Shown: positions 30,244 through 38,709, counted from the stretch's first letter. The stretch: DNA of 64,000 bases from Acidobacteriota bacterium (GCA_029776225.1 JAKOTR010000053.1:558001-622000), one strand, 5' to 3'. The notes: generated by a model not told the origin, from the letters alone. Made by a program: numbers and translations.

Positions 30244-30903
30244 CTACGCGGGCATGACGAGGGAAAGACGGAACCACGGCCTGTGGCGGCGCACCTGGAA
30301 TTTTTCCGCCCCGGCCGCTTTTGCCAGCGCCGCCAGTTCATCCGGGCGAAACGCCGCTTCCACCGAAATGCAGCCGTCGCTCACCGTGATCTCCTGCCAC
30401 CGGAACAAGGGCCGCGTGGCGGGAAGAAAGTAGTAGGCGAGGAAATGCCGCTCGAGGTCCACCGCCACCACCGCGCGCCGCGCCGCCAACCTCATCTCGG
30501 CCAGCAGCGCCGTGATTTGGGCGTCCTCGAAATGGTGCAGAAACAAGGAACAGACGACGAAATCGAAGCTCCGGGGCCGGAACGGCAAATGAAACGCATC
30601 GGCGGCGACGCGCGGCCCGGTCCCCAATCTCAAATGCAGTTCCCTCCGGTCGAGCGACGTCACCACAGCGTTTTTGAAGCGCTTTTGCAGCGCCACGCCC
30701 ACATCGCCGGATGCCGCGCCGACGTCCAGAACGCTGAACCGCTCCCCGGGCGAGACCAGGCGCCGCATCACGCCGACCACAACTCTATAGCCGCCCAGCA
30801 GGCGGTTGATCCGCCTCAGGTCTTTTAGGCAGCGGCGCGTGGTTTCGGCATCCGAGGAATCCATGCGCTCGGGACGCAGTACTCGCCCGTTGTTGCAAAC
30901 CAA
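30244..30903 (-). CDS. class I SAM methyltransferase (type III PKS-cluster type)
   Basis: A 219-residue methyltransferase. The N-terminal VLRPERMDSSDAETTRR-LKDLRRINRLLGG is the hallmark of the small methyltransferases usually encoded beside chalcone-synthase-like enzymes and FAD oxidoreductases. SAM motif I is VLDVGAASGDVGVAL; the post-motif region is FDFVVCSLFLHHFED. Start is probably TTG at 30903 because the conserved N-terminus begins before the ATG at 30864. It heads a minus-strand run with the two FkbM genes and the FAD oxidoreductase, 32 bases upstream of copy 2. Confidence 0.85.
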   Translation of the reverse strand: MVCNNGRVLRPERMDSSDAETTRRCLKDLRRINRLLGGYRVVVGVMRRLVSPGERFSVLDVGAASGDVGVALQKRFKNAVVTSLDRRELHLRLGTGPRVAADAFHLPFRPRSFDFVVCSLFLHHFEDAQITALLAEMRLAARRAVVAVDLERHFLAYYFLPATRPLFRWQEITVSDGCISVEAAFRPDELAALAKAAGAEKFQVRRHRPWFRLSLVMPA

Positions 30904-30966
30904 AGGAAGTCTCCCAGCTTATTACCTGACTTGATTGTCCCACGATCGCACACCCCACTCCGCCGC

Positions 30967-31065
30967 GTGAAAGTTCAGCCTGGGCGGCCTGAGTATGTCA
31001 AAGCTCGCAAGATCGTGATCGCCGGCCCGGACGTCGTGCGAGCCCTGGAGGCCGAAGAGGAGTAA
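30967..31065 (+). CDS. possible 32-residue peptide gene
   Basis: GTG start, product beginning VKVQPGRPEYVKARKIV and ending RALEAEEE. Codon use looks coding but there is no clear ribosome binding site. It is followed three bases later by another 32-codon reading frame. I do not recognise it; it could be a remnant of a longer gene. It lies in the 375-base gap between the methyltransferase and rpsU. Confidence 0.2.
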   Translation: MKVQPGRPEYVKARKIVIAGPDVVRALEAEEE

Positions 31066-31068
31066 CGT

Positions 31069-31167
31069 ATGCGGCTGCCGGCTGCTATAGATGCTGAGGC
31101 TCTGGTCCGCAGTCTCGACGGCCGCGCCGCGGATGTCCACCGAATTTTGAAGAGGGCTAATCGCTAG
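31069..31167 (+). CDS. possible 32-residue peptide gene
   Basis: ATG start three bases after the stop of the previous small frame. The product begins MRLPAAIDAEALVRSLDGRA and ends RILKRANR. It is amphipathic and helical in appearance. No family is recognised. A single-base frame change would join the two frames, so a decayed gene is as likely as two peptides. Confidence 0.2.
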   Translation: MRLPAAIDAEALVRSLDGRAADVHRILKRANR

Positions 31168-31225
31168 AATTGCGAGCGGCGGTTGGCTTGGGATGATCGC
31201 TTTTGTGGGGTGGGAAGGAAGCAGG

Positions 31226-31260
31226 CTGTGGGCCGCGATTCATCAACATCGCGTCCCACA
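31226..31260 (-). terminator. hairpin downstream of rpsU
   Basis: TGTGGG and CGCGAT pair with ATCGCG and CCCACA around an 8-base loop, with one mismatch, giving a 12-bp stem. It starts 19 bases past the rpsU stop on the minus strand. No uridine tract follows, so it may protect the 3' end rather than terminate by itself. Confidence 0.4.
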
Positions 31261-31278
31261 ACCAGCGAAGAGGTGAGA

Positions 31279-31476
31279 CTAATCGAGCATCTTCGATTGC
31301 TTCTTGCGATTCCGCTTGCGGGCGAGGGCCTGCTTGGCGCGCCTCTTCTCGCCGGGCTTCAGGTAGTAGGAGTGACGCTTGATCTCCTTGATAATGTCCT
31401 CCTGTTGTACCTTCCGCTTGAAGCGTCGCAAGGCGCTCTCAACAGTCTCGCCGTCATTGACGACTACTTCGGCCAA
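31279..31476 (-). CDS. rpsU: 30S ribosomal protein S21 (TTG start)
   Basis: A 65-residue basic protein of the small ribosomal subunit that takes part in initiation at Shine-Dalgarno sites. The pattern LAEVVVNDGETVESALRRF-RKVQQEDI-KEIKRHSYYLKPGEKRR and a lysine/arginine-rich tail are diagnostic. I choose TTG at 31476 because GGAGGTG sits eight bases upstream and the resulting length is normal; the in-frame ATG at 31533 would add 19 unrelated residues. It is encoded alone. Confidence 0.95.
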   Translation of the reverse strand: MAEVVVNDGETVESALRRFKRKVQQEDIIKEIKRHSYYLKPGEKRRAKQALARKRNRKKQSKMLD

Positions 31477-31592
31477 GTCTGATTCACCTCCTTCGCTGTC
31501 AGCTTGTACGCGCCTGCCCCCCGTTGCGCGCACAATTCATCATACCCCGATCCGCCCTGCGGGTGTGTGAATACCTCTCCGCCGTGAGCGGC

Positions 31593-32558
31593 TTACTTCC
31601 GCCCAAGCACAGGCGCTGTTCGGCGGAAATACTTGCGGGCCCGGGCAACATCCCGCATGATCTGCTCCTTCAGGGCTTCGGCGCTCGGGAACTTGCGTTC
31701 TTCCCGCAGGCGCCGCAGGAACTGGACCCGGATCGCGCGCGGCGCCGGGCCTTCGAGCGGATCGAGCAGATAGGTCTCAACCGTGAGCTCCCCGCCTCCG
31801 AACGTCGGGCGGCGCCCGCAGTTGGTAATCGAGTCCCACACGCGCGGAGAGTCCAGATCGCGCGTTCGCGTGACGTACACGCCGGTGGCGGGCACGAGTC
31901 CGTCTCCCGGCACTAGGTTGAGCGTCGGCACGGTCTGCTTCGAGCCGATGCCGCGGCCGGGCGCCACCTCGCCCTCTATCGCGAACGGCGTTTCGAGCAG
32001 GCGGCATGCCAGCGATACGTTCCCTGCCTCGACCAGCCGGCGCACCTCGCTGCTTGAAACTATGCGGCCTCGCATCCGGATGGCCGGGATCACTTCCGTG
32101 GAGAATCCGAGCCGCCTGCCAAGTTCGGCAAGCGTCCGCGTGTCGCCGGCGTGCTCGTGTCCGAAGCGGAAATTATCTCCCACAAGAACGGCGCGCGCGT
32201 CGAGTGCCTCCACCAGAACTTGCCGGGCGAATTCCTCGGGAGTGAGTCGCGAAAACTCGGGCGTGAACGGCAGCACGAGTAGTTGCTCGATGCCTTCCTC
32301 GCCCATGAGGGACGCGCGGCGGGCCGGCGTGGTCATCAGCCGCGGGGCGCGCTCGGTCGCAACGATCCGCGTCGGATGAGGATCAAACGAGAGCGCCGAT
32401 GGCTTCCACCCGCGTTCGCGCGCCACCGCCACAACGCGGCGCAGAATGCGGCGATGGCCGGCGTGAACTCCGTCAAAATTGCCGATGGTGAGGGCGCACG
32501 GCCCGAAGCGGCCTGCCGCCTCTTCCAGACTCCAGAAGACGCGAATCCCACCGCTCAT
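31593..32558 (-). CDS. ribF: bifunctional riboflavin kinase/FAD synthetase
   Basis: Converts riboflavin to FMN and then FAD. The N-terminal adenylyltransferase half has the HxGH-like motif IGNFDGVHAGHRRIL near residue 25 and RFGHEHAGD. The C-terminal kinase half has ARGIGS-like GRGIGSKQTVPTLNL and GVYVTRT. Length (321) is normal. Its ATG overlaps the stop of the upstream MBL hydrolase gene, giving a DUF1844-MBL-ribF operon. Confidence 0.96.
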   Translation of the reverse strand: MSGGIRVFWSLEEAAGRFGPCALTIGNFDGVHAGHRRILRRVVAVARERGWKPSALSFDPHPTRIVATERAPRLMTTPARRASLMGEEGIEQLLVLPFTPEFSRLTPEEFARQVLVEALDARAVLVGDNFRFGHEHAGDTRTLAELGRRLGFSTEVIPAIRMRGRIVSSSEVRRLVEAGNVSLACRLLETPFAIEGEVAPGRGIGSKQTVPTLNLVPGDGLVPATGVYVTRTRDLDSPRVWDSITNCGRRPTFGGGELTVETYLLDPLEGPAPRAIRVQFLRRLREERKFPSAEALKEQIMRDVARARKYFRRTAPVLGRK

Positions 32559-33346
32559 TCATCACCCCCGACCGAAATTTGGAGGCCGTCATAAGCCAGG
32601 CGGACGTGTGGCGGCAGCCGCTTTTCGGTCTCGGCGTGGGGCAGATCGTGACAGATGTGGGTGAAGTAGGCCCGCCGCGGCGCGATCTCGGCTACATACT
32701 CCAGCGCCCGCTCCACGGTGGTGTGAGTGGGGTGCGGCCGGTACCTGAGTGCGTCCAGAAACAGCACGTCGAGGCCGCGCAGTTTCTCCACCGATTCCGG
32801 CGGAATCTCGCTGTGGTCGGTCAGATAGGCGGCTTTGCCGAACCGGTAGCCGAAGACCTCGGTACGCCCGTGGCGCAGCGGAATGGGTACTAACTCGATT
32901 CCAAGAATCTCGAACGGCTCGCCGTCGAGTACATGGGGCTCCAGCCGGGGAATAGAGGACTCGCTTTTGCGGTCCTCAAAAACATAGTCGAAAACGCGGC
33001 GGAGCGTGGCGATGGTTTCGCGGGAGCCGTAAATCGGTATGCTCGAATGCTGGCGGAAGTTGAAGGGGCGTACATCGTCCAGGCCCATGATATGGTCCGC
33101 GTGGGCGTGGGTGAACAGGATCGCGTCCACCCGCTCGATGCGGGCGCGCAGGGCCTGCGTGCGGAAATCGGGCGTGGTGTCGATCAGCACGTTGTGCCCG
33201 TTGAATCCAATCAGCACGGAGGGCCGGAGCCGGTTATCGCGAGGGTCGGTTGATGTACAGACCGCGCAGCGGCACCCGATCGTCGGGACGCCAACGCTGG
33301 TCCCCGAGCCCAGCACCGTGATTGTCAGGCAGCCCGCGGACGGCAT
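32555..33346 (-). CDS. MBL-fold metallohydrolase (PhnP-like)
   Basis: A 263-residue metallo-beta-lactamase-fold enzyme. The metal motif is FTHAHADHIMGLDD, followed by later ligands in YLTDHSEIP and YFTHICHDLPH. The N-terminal VLGSGTSVGVPTIGC(R)CAVC is the PhnP/phosphodiesterase subgroup pattern, with a cysteine cluster. PhnP relatives hydrolyse cyclic phosphodiesters. The ATG follows immediately after the DUF1844 stop and the end overlaps ribF. Confidence 0.9.
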   Translation of the reverse strand: MPSAGCLTITVLGSGTSVGVPTIGCRCAVCTSTDPRDNRLRPSVLIGFNGHNVLIDTTPDFRTQALRARIERVDAILFTHAHADHIMGLDDVRPFNFRQHSSIPIYGSRETIATLRRVFDYVFEDRKSESSIPRLEPHVLDGEPFEILGIELVPIPLRHGRTEVFGYRFGKAAYLTDHSEIPPESVEKLRGLDVLFLDALRYRPHPTHTTVERALEYVAEIAPRRAYFTHICHDLPHAETEKRLPPHVRLAYDGLQISVGGDE

Positions 33347-33691
33347 CTACTTCGGCTGCTTCTCCTCAGCCGCCTGCACGTAGCGAAAGCGCAATTCGGT
33401 CAGAGAATTTTCAAGATACCGCTGTTCTTCCAGCGTCAGATTTCCGCGGGTCTTCTCCTGCAAGACGCCCAGCAGGTCGATATAGTGCCGGGCCAGCGGC
33501 AGGTTAGGCTTGGGGCGGTCCTTTTCCTCGCCCAAGTGCAGGAGACCAAGCTGGAGTTCGGCCTGCGCGCGAAGGGAAAAGATCAGATAGTCCAGAGTCG
33601 CGGGCGGAACAAAAACCTCCTGCTCGCTTCCAGCGGCTTCCGCCTTTTCCGTTTGCTGCTGTTCGGTTTTGGGCGTTTCGGCGTCACTCAT
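33347..33691 (-). CDS. DUF1844-family protein
   Basis: A 114-residue protein. After a glutamate/glutamine-rich N-terminus it has the conserved block PATLDYLIFSLRAQAELQLG and ARHYIDLLGVLQEKTRGNLT, the DUF1844 domain, which is widespread in Acidobacteria and Deltaproteobacteria and has no known function. Start at ATG 33691; a TTG one codon earlier is possible. First gene of a three-gene run with MBL and ribF. Confidence 0.9.
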   Translation of the reverse strand: MSDAETPKTEQQQTEKAEAAGSEQEVFVPPATLDYLIFSLRAQAELQLGLLHLGEEKDRPKPNLPLARHYIDLLGVLQEKTRGNLTLEEQRYLENSLTELRFRYVQAAEEKQPK

Positions 33692-33808
33692 CAAGCATTT
33701 ATTTTACTTCGACAGGCAATCAAAAGCCCCGCGCCCGCCGCATCCCTCCGGGGCTGTTAGCCTTACCCGGTATTCCTGTAAGCTGATAAAGAGAGGAGCT
33801 GAACATAA

Positions 33809-34426
33809 ATGGGAAAGCTATTGTTGTCGTGTTGCCTGTTTTCTGCCATCGCCTTCAGCCAGTACAAAATGGAGCCCGCGGGAGCGCCGCCTTCGGAACT
33901 CGCTCCCGAGATCCGCAATGCGCTCCAGAAAGACGGCGCGAAGATCAGCGGTCCGAACGGCGTCGTATGCGAGGTCTGGTTCCGCACCAGCGTGCCGGCC
34001 GAAGGCAACTCGGAGCAGAACGTCAGCTTTACGCAAATCAAGCACGGAACGCTGCTGGGAGCGATCCGTTTTCCCACTAAGGGACTCGACCGCCGCGGCA
34101 ATCCCATCAAGCCTGGCGTCTACACCATGCGGCTGAGCTTTTACCCCGTGGACGGCGCGCACCAGGGCATCGCGCCCACACGCGATTTCGTGCTCCTGTC
34201 GCCCGCCGAATCCGACACCGACCTCAACGCGACCCCGTCCTATAAGGAACTCGTGGCCATGAGCCAGAAGGCCAGCGGCATCACGCACCCCGCCACTCTT
34301 AACGTCTGGAAGCCCGATAGCGCCGAACCCGCGGCTCTGAAACAGGAGGGAGAGGACTGGGTTCTATACAGCTCCCTCGGCGATATGCCTATCGCCATCA
34401 TTCTTATCGGCACCTTCGCCGGCTGA
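33809..34426 (+). CDS. exported DUF2911-like protein
   Basis: A 205-residue protein with a short signal peptide (LLLSCCLFSAIAFSQ). The pattern GVVCEVWFRTSVPAEG, then LGAIRFPTKGLDRRGNPIKPGVYTMRLSFYP, resembles the DUF2911 fold, a small secreted beta-sandwich. GAGGAG lies about eleven bases upstream of the ATG. It is alone, 121 bases ahead of trpEG. Function unknown. Confidence 0.75.
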   Translation: MGKLLLSCCLFSAIAFSQYKMEPAGAPPSELAPEIRNALQKDGAKISGPNGVVCEVWFRTSVPAEGNSEQNVSFTQIKHGTLLGAIRFPTKGLDRRGNPIKPGVYTMRLSFYPVDGAHQGIAPTRDFVLLSPAESDTDLNATPSYKELVAMSQKASGITHPATLNVWKPDSAEPAALKQEGEDWVLYSSLGDMPIAIILIGTFAG

Positions 34427-34547
34427 GGTAAATTCGCCGGCCTTACGTAAGCTGCGGGCCGCAAGCACGCCGCTCGCGCTCGCTCACACGCCCGATTCGT
34501 CAATTCGCCGCAACCCTGCGTGTTATCCTAGCGGGTATCCCACTGGC

Positions 34548-36734
34548 ATGCGTCAAATTCGTTACATCACTCCGAACGGCATCGCCGTTACACGCACCCT
34601 TACCCGGGTGCCTTACCGGAAGGGCCTGAAGCACCTGCTGCGCGAACTCGACACCACGCGCGGCTTTTATCTTTCCTCCGGCTATGAGTACCCTGGCCGG
34701 TATTCGCGGTGGGATATCGCATCGGTGCGGCCTCCGCTCGAAATCGCGGCCGCCGGACGGCAGATGGAGTTCCGCCCGCTCAATGCGCGCGGCGAGCTGC
34801 TGAACCGCATGCTTTATCCCGTGCTGGCCGCACATCCTCACTGGGAATCCTTCAAAGAGGAAAACGGCGCTCTCGTAGGACGCCTGCGCCCGCTGCCGGA
34901 ACTCTTCCCCGAGGAGGAGCGCAGCAGGCAGCCCTCGGCCTTCTCCATCCTGCGCGCGCTCACCACGGAGTTCCGCAATTCCAAAGACAACCGGCTCGCG
35001 CTTGTGGGCGCTTTCGGATACGACCTGCTGTTCCAGTTCGATCCCATCCGGATGCGGCTGCCGCGCACCGGCGCCAAAGATCTCCGCCTGTTCCTCTGCG
35101 ACGACATCTACTTTGTCGACCGCATGAAGGAGCAGATCTCGCGCTACCAGTACGAGTTCGAGCGCGAGGGACTTTCTACCGCCGGACTTCCGCGCACCGG
35201 CGAACCCGTCCCGCAGCCCGCGCCGCAGGCGACGGTAACCGAGCCCGTGAGCGACCACACCGACGAAGAGTACATGGCCAAAGTCGAGGCGGTGCGCCAG
35301 GGCATGCGCCGCGGAGATTATTACGAAGTCGTGCTGCGCCGCACCTTCCGCGCCCCGTTCAGCGGCAGCCCGTCCGAGCTGTTCCGCAGCATGCAACTGC
35401 ACAGCCCGAGCCCCTACGAATTCTTCCTCCAGTTCGGCGACGAGCAACTCGTGGGCTGCTCTCCCGAAATGTTCGTCCGGATCGAGGGCAACCGCGTCGA
35501 GACCTGCCCGATCTCCGGAACTGCCCGCCGCACCGGCGATCCGCTGCGCGATGCCGAAAACATCCGCGAGCTGCTGAACTCCCGCAAGGAAGAATCCGAG
35601 CTCACGATGTGCACCGACGTCGACCGCAACGACAAGTCGCGCATCGCGGTCCCGGGCTCCGTTAAGGTGCTTGGACGGCGGCTGATCGAAGCCTACGCCG
35701 GCCTCTTTCACACCGTGGATCACGTCGCAGCAACCATCAAGCCGGGATTCGACGCCCTCGACGCCTTCCTCAGCCAGATGTGGGCCGTCACCATGATCGG
35801 CGCCCCGAAGCGCGCCGCCGCCCAGGCGATCGAAGACCTCGAGAAAGACCCGCGCGGCTGGTACGGCGGCGCCATCGGCATGCTCTCGCTCAACGGCGAC
35901 ATGAACACCGGGATCACCATCCGGACGATTCACATTCGCGATGGCGTGGCTTCCTACAGCGCCGGCGCCACCATCCTTTACGATTCGGTGCCGGAACTCG
36001 AAGCCGAAGAGACCCGCCTGAAGGCCACCGCCTTCTTCCGCGCCCTGAAAGGCAGACCGCAAACGACGGAAGCTGCCGTCGAGGTGCAGCCGCGGGTCGG
36101 AGAGGGCGTGCGGCTGCTGCTGGTGGATAACGACGACTGCTTCATCCACACGCTGGCCAACTACGCGCGGCAGACAGGTGCCGAGGTCGTCACCTACCGC
36201 TCCGGTTTCCCCATGGACCTCATCGGGCGCATAGACCCCGCCATTATCCTGATCTCGCCCGGACCGGGGCGGCCGGAAGATTTCGGCGTTCCGCAACTGG
36301 TGCGCTACGCCGCGCAGGCCGGCATCCCGGTTTTCGGCGTATGTCTCGGCCTTCAGGGCATGGTCGAGGCGTTCGGCGGCGAACTGGGAGTCCTCGACTA
36401 CCCCATGCACGGCAAGCCGAGCATCGTCATCCACAAGGGCGTCGGCGTTTTTGAAGGCCTGCCGGAACGGTTCAAAGTAGGCCGCTACCACTCGCTGTAC
36501 GCCAGGAAAGACAAGATGCCGGACTGCCTGGAGGTCACGGCGGAATCCGAGGACGGCGTCATCATGGGCGTGCGCCACCGCGAGCTTCCGCTCGAGGCGG
36601 TTCAGTTCCATCCCGAGTCGATTCTCACCCTGGAGGGCGACTGCGGGCTGAAGCTGATGCGGAACGTGGTGAGGATCTACGGGCGCCTGCGGCAGGCCTC
36701 CTCGGCTGCCACTGCGCCGCACCGGGAGCCGTGA
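34548..36734 (+). CDS. trpE(G): anthranilate synthase, fused components I and II
   Basis: A 728-residue fusion that makes anthranilate from chorismate and glutamine, the first committed step of tryptophan synthesis. Residues ~1-510 are TrpE-like with the chorismate-binding motifs GCSPEMFVRIEGNRVET, PISGTARRTGDPLRDAENI and TDVDRNDKSR. Residues ~520-715 are the glutamine amidotransferase with the nucleophile in FGVCLGLQGM and the catalytic histidine in VQFHPESIL. The fused form is known from Alphaproteobacteria and some Acidobacteria. No other trp gene is nearby. Its TGA overlaps the GTG of hpnE. Confidence 0.95.
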   Translation: MRQIRYITPNGIAVTRTLTRVPYRKGLKHLLRELDTTRGFYLSSGYEYPGRYSRWDIASVRPPLEIAAAGRQMEFRPLNARGELLNRMLYPVLAAHPHWESFKEENGALVGRLRPLPELFPEEERSRQPSAFSILRALTTEFRNSKDNRLALVGAFGYDLLFQFDPIRMRLPRTGAKDLRLFLCDDIYFVDRMKEQISRYQYEFEREGLSTAGLPRTGEPVPQPAPQATVTEPVSDHTDEEYMAKVEAVRQGMRRGDYYEVVLRRTFRAPFSGSPSELFRSMQLHSPSPYEFFLQFGDEQLVGCSPEMFVRIEGNRVETCPISGTARRTGDPLRDAENIRELLNSRKEESELTMCTDVDRNDKSRIAVPGSVKVLGRRLIEAYAGLFHTVDHVAATIKPGFDALDAFLSQMWAVTMIGAPKRAAAQAIEDLEKDPRGWYGGAIGMLSLNGDMNTGITIRTIHIRDGVASYSAGATILYDSVPELEAEETRLKATAFFRALKGRPQTTEAAVEVQPRVGEGVRLLLVDNDDCFIHTLANYARQTGAEVVTYRSGFPMDLIGRIDPAIILISPGPGRPEDFGVPQLVRYAAQAGIPVFGVCLGLQGMVEAFGGELGVLDYPMHGKPSIVIHKGVGVFEGLPERFKVGRYHSLYARKDKMPDCLEVTAESEDGVIMGVRHRELPLEAVQFHPESILTLEGDCGLKLMRNVVRIYGRLRQASSAATAPHREP

Positions 36735-38023
36735 AGGAAACCCAACCGAGCGTTCTCATAGCGGGCGGTGGACTGGCCGGGCTGGCGGCGGCGGCTGCGC
36801 TCGGCGGCGCCGGGTTCCGCGTCGATTTGTACGAATCCCGCGGGTTCCTGGGCGGCCGCGCCGCTTCGTTTCCCCTCGCGCCAAACGATCCTGAACTGAT
36901 CGACAACTGCCAGCACGTGCTGCTGGCCTGTTTTACGAACCTGCTCGATCTCTATGGCCGGCTCGGCGTCGCGGATTGCATCCGTTTTCACCGCGAGTAT
37001 TACTTCGTCGAGCCGGGCGGCCGCGTCTCGGTCCTTCGCCGCGGCGCCCTCCCCGCCCCGCTGCACCTCTCGCGCTCTTTCCTTGGCCTCAAGTTTCTGA
37101 GCGCGGCGGACAAGCTGGCCATTGCCCGCGGGCTGGCCGCGCTTCTCCGCGAGGACTCCCGCCAGGACCTTGACCGGATCACCATGCTCGACTGGCTCAA
37201 GGAAAAGCGGCAGCCTCAGCGCGCCATCGAGCGCTTCTGGCGGCAGGTGCTCGTCAGCGCCATCAACGAAGAACTGGACCGCATGGCCGCGCGCCATGCA
37301 TTTCAGGTGTTCCGGCTCGGCTTCCTCTCGGAAGCGAACGCCTGCCAGATGGGTCTTTCCACCGTTCCGCTCTCCCGGCTCTATGCGGCGGCAAACCTGC
37401 GCGGCGTTTCCGTTCACCTTCGCTCACCCGTGGAGCGCATCACCCCGGAGGGCGCGGTGATCGGCGGCGAAACGCGCCAAGCCGATTACTACATCTGCGC
37501 GGTGCCCTTCGAAAAACTCGCTTCTCTGGTTCCCGACCTCGCGCTGGATTTGCATCATTTCGAGCACTCCCCGATCACCGGCATCCATCTCTGGTTCGAC
37601 CGCCCGGTGCTCGATCTGCCCTACGCCGCGTTGCTCGACCGCACCATTCAGTGGGTTTTCAACAAGTCTGCGGGCAGATACGTTCAGGTGGTGGTGAGCG
37701 CCTCCAGAAACCTGTTGACCGCGTCCCGTGTGGACGTGATCGCGCTCGCGGTCCGCGAGCTTGCCGAGTTCTTCCCGCGCGTTGCGCAGGCGCGCCTCGA
37801 AAAAGCGCACGTGATTAAGGAAGCGCGCGCGACGTTCTCCGCCGTTCCGGGCCTCGAAGAGCGGAGGCCCGCCGCGAGCACCGCAATTCCCAACATCTTC
37901 CTCGCAGGCGACTGGACCCGCACCGGCTGGCCCGCCACCATGGAAGGCGCGGTCCGCAGCGGGTATCTCGCGGCCGAAGCCGTCGCCGAGGCCGCGGGGC
38001 GTCCAGAGAAGTTCGTGAGATAA
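36731..38023 (+). CDS. hpnE: hydroxysqualene dehydroxylase
   Basis: A 430-residue FAD amine-oxidase-fold enzyme. The dinucleotide motif is VLIAGGGLAGLAAAAALGGAG, followed by ESRGFLGGRAASF. The block NCQHVLLACFTNLLDLYGRLG is diagnostic for HpnE, which reduces hydroxysqualene to squalene for hopanoids. The C-terminal FAD motif is NIFLAGDWTRTGWPATMEGAV. GTG start overlapping trpEG. hpnC, hpnD and shc are not in the window, so the pathway must be completed elsewhere. Confidence 0.9.
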   Translation: MKETQPSVLIAGGGLAGLAAAAALGGAGFRVDLYESRGFLGGRAASFPLAPNDPELIDNCQHVLLACFTNLLDLYGRLGVADCIRFHREYYFVEPGGRVSVLRRGALPAPLHLSRSFLGLKFLSAADKLAIARGLAALLREDSRQDLDRITMLDWLKEKRQPQRAIERFWRQVLVSAINEELDRMAARHAFQVFRLGFLSEANACQMGLSTVPLSRLYAAANLRGVSVHLRSPVERITPEGAVIGGETRQADYYICAVPFEKLASLVPDLALDLHHFEHSPITGIHLWFDRPVLDLPYAALLDRTIQWVFNKSAGRYVQVVVSASRNLLTASRVDVIALAVRELAEFFPRVAQARLEKAHVIKEARATFSAVPGLEERRPAASTAIPNIFLAGDWTRTGWPATMEGAVRSGYLAAEAVAEAAGRPEKFVR

Positions 38024-38412
38024 TGTTCGTTGCCATGCGAAGTCTTGCATTGCTAGCCGGCTTGTTCTGCCTTCTGGCATTGCCCGCAGTCGCCGATACT
38101 CCGATGACCCGCCTGCGCGTTGAGGTGAAGAACCACAACGGGAAGCCTATCGAACGCGCCAGCGTGGTGGTGCGGTTTGTCCAGGGCCGGTCGATCGCCA
38201 AGTTCGGAAAGAATGTCATCACCAATTGGGAGATGCGGACGAACCAGGAAGGCGTCGCTCGAATCCCGAGTATCCCCCAGGGCCAGATTCGGATTCAGGT
38301 GATTGCCAAAGGCTACCAGACCTTCGGGAAGACCTTTGATGTAGACGAGGAGGAGAAAACCATCGAAATCAGGCTGAACCCTCCGCAGCCGCAGTACTCC
38401 TCGCACCAGTAG
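38023..38412 (+). CDS. exported carboxypeptidase-regulatory-like protein
   Basis: A 129-residue secreted protein. The signal peptide (SLALLAGLFCLLALPAVA) is followed by one immunoglobulin-like beta-sandwich of the carboxypeptidase-regulatory type (RLRVEVKNHNGKPIERASVVV, QEGVARIPSIPQGQIRIQVIAKGY). Start ATG at 38023 overlaps hpnE's stop; an ATG four codons on is also possible. Such single domains usually bind peptide or carbohydrate; function unknown. Confidence 0.75.
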   Translation: MFVAMRSLALLAGLFCLLALPAVADTPMTRLRVEVKNHNGKPIERASVVVRFVQGRSIAKFGKNVITNWEMRTNQEGVARIPSIPQGQIRIQVIAKGYQTFGKTFDVDEEEKTIEIRLNPPQPQYSSHQ

Positions 38413-38418
38413 GAGAGC

Positions 38419-38709
38419 TCAGCCCACGATTTCCCAAGTGTGCCGCTCTGGCGCTGCCGGGCGATAGCCCGCGGGCAGGACGGCAAGATTCGCAAGCTGT
38501 GCCGCAGCGGCGGCCCGGGCTGCAAGCGTGACTCGTCGCGCCCATTCGATGAGATCGGCGGCCTCTTGAAGCGCCGTTTCGCGCTCTGCGCTCCCCGCGG
38601 GCAGAGAATCCAGGTGACGCCGCAGCTCCGCCAACAACCCCTCCGCCTTTCGATAGAGCCCGGCCGACACCGCGCGCCGCAGCTCATCCGCTATGCGCGT
38701 CCCGCTCAT
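38419..38709 (-). CDS. small FliT-like protein downstream of fliD
   Basis: A 96-residue, largely helical protein rich in alanine and arginine (AVSAGLYRKAEGLLAELRRHL, then ADLIEWARRVTLAARAAAAAQLANL). Its ATG overlaps the fliD stop by four bases, so it is translated with fliD. FliT, FliS and FlgN chaperones are encoded in this position in many bacteria and are short helical proteins like this one. I see no motif that proves it, so the assignment rests on position and helicity. Confidence 0.55.
   Translation of the reverse strand: MSGTRIADELRRAVSAGLYRKAEGLLAELRRHLDSLPAGSAERETALQEAADLIEWARRVTLAARAAAAAQLANLAVLPAGYRPAAPERHTWEIVG

Noticed and set aside
31183-31278. tRNA-like fold before rpsU
   Set aside because: There is only one long hairpin; no cloverleaf arms, T-loop or CCA end.
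34500-36722. 740-codon open frame antisense to trpEG
   Set aside because: In GC-rich DNA with third-position bias, the antisense frame stays open. The sense product has full motifs for both domains; the antisense product resembles nothing.
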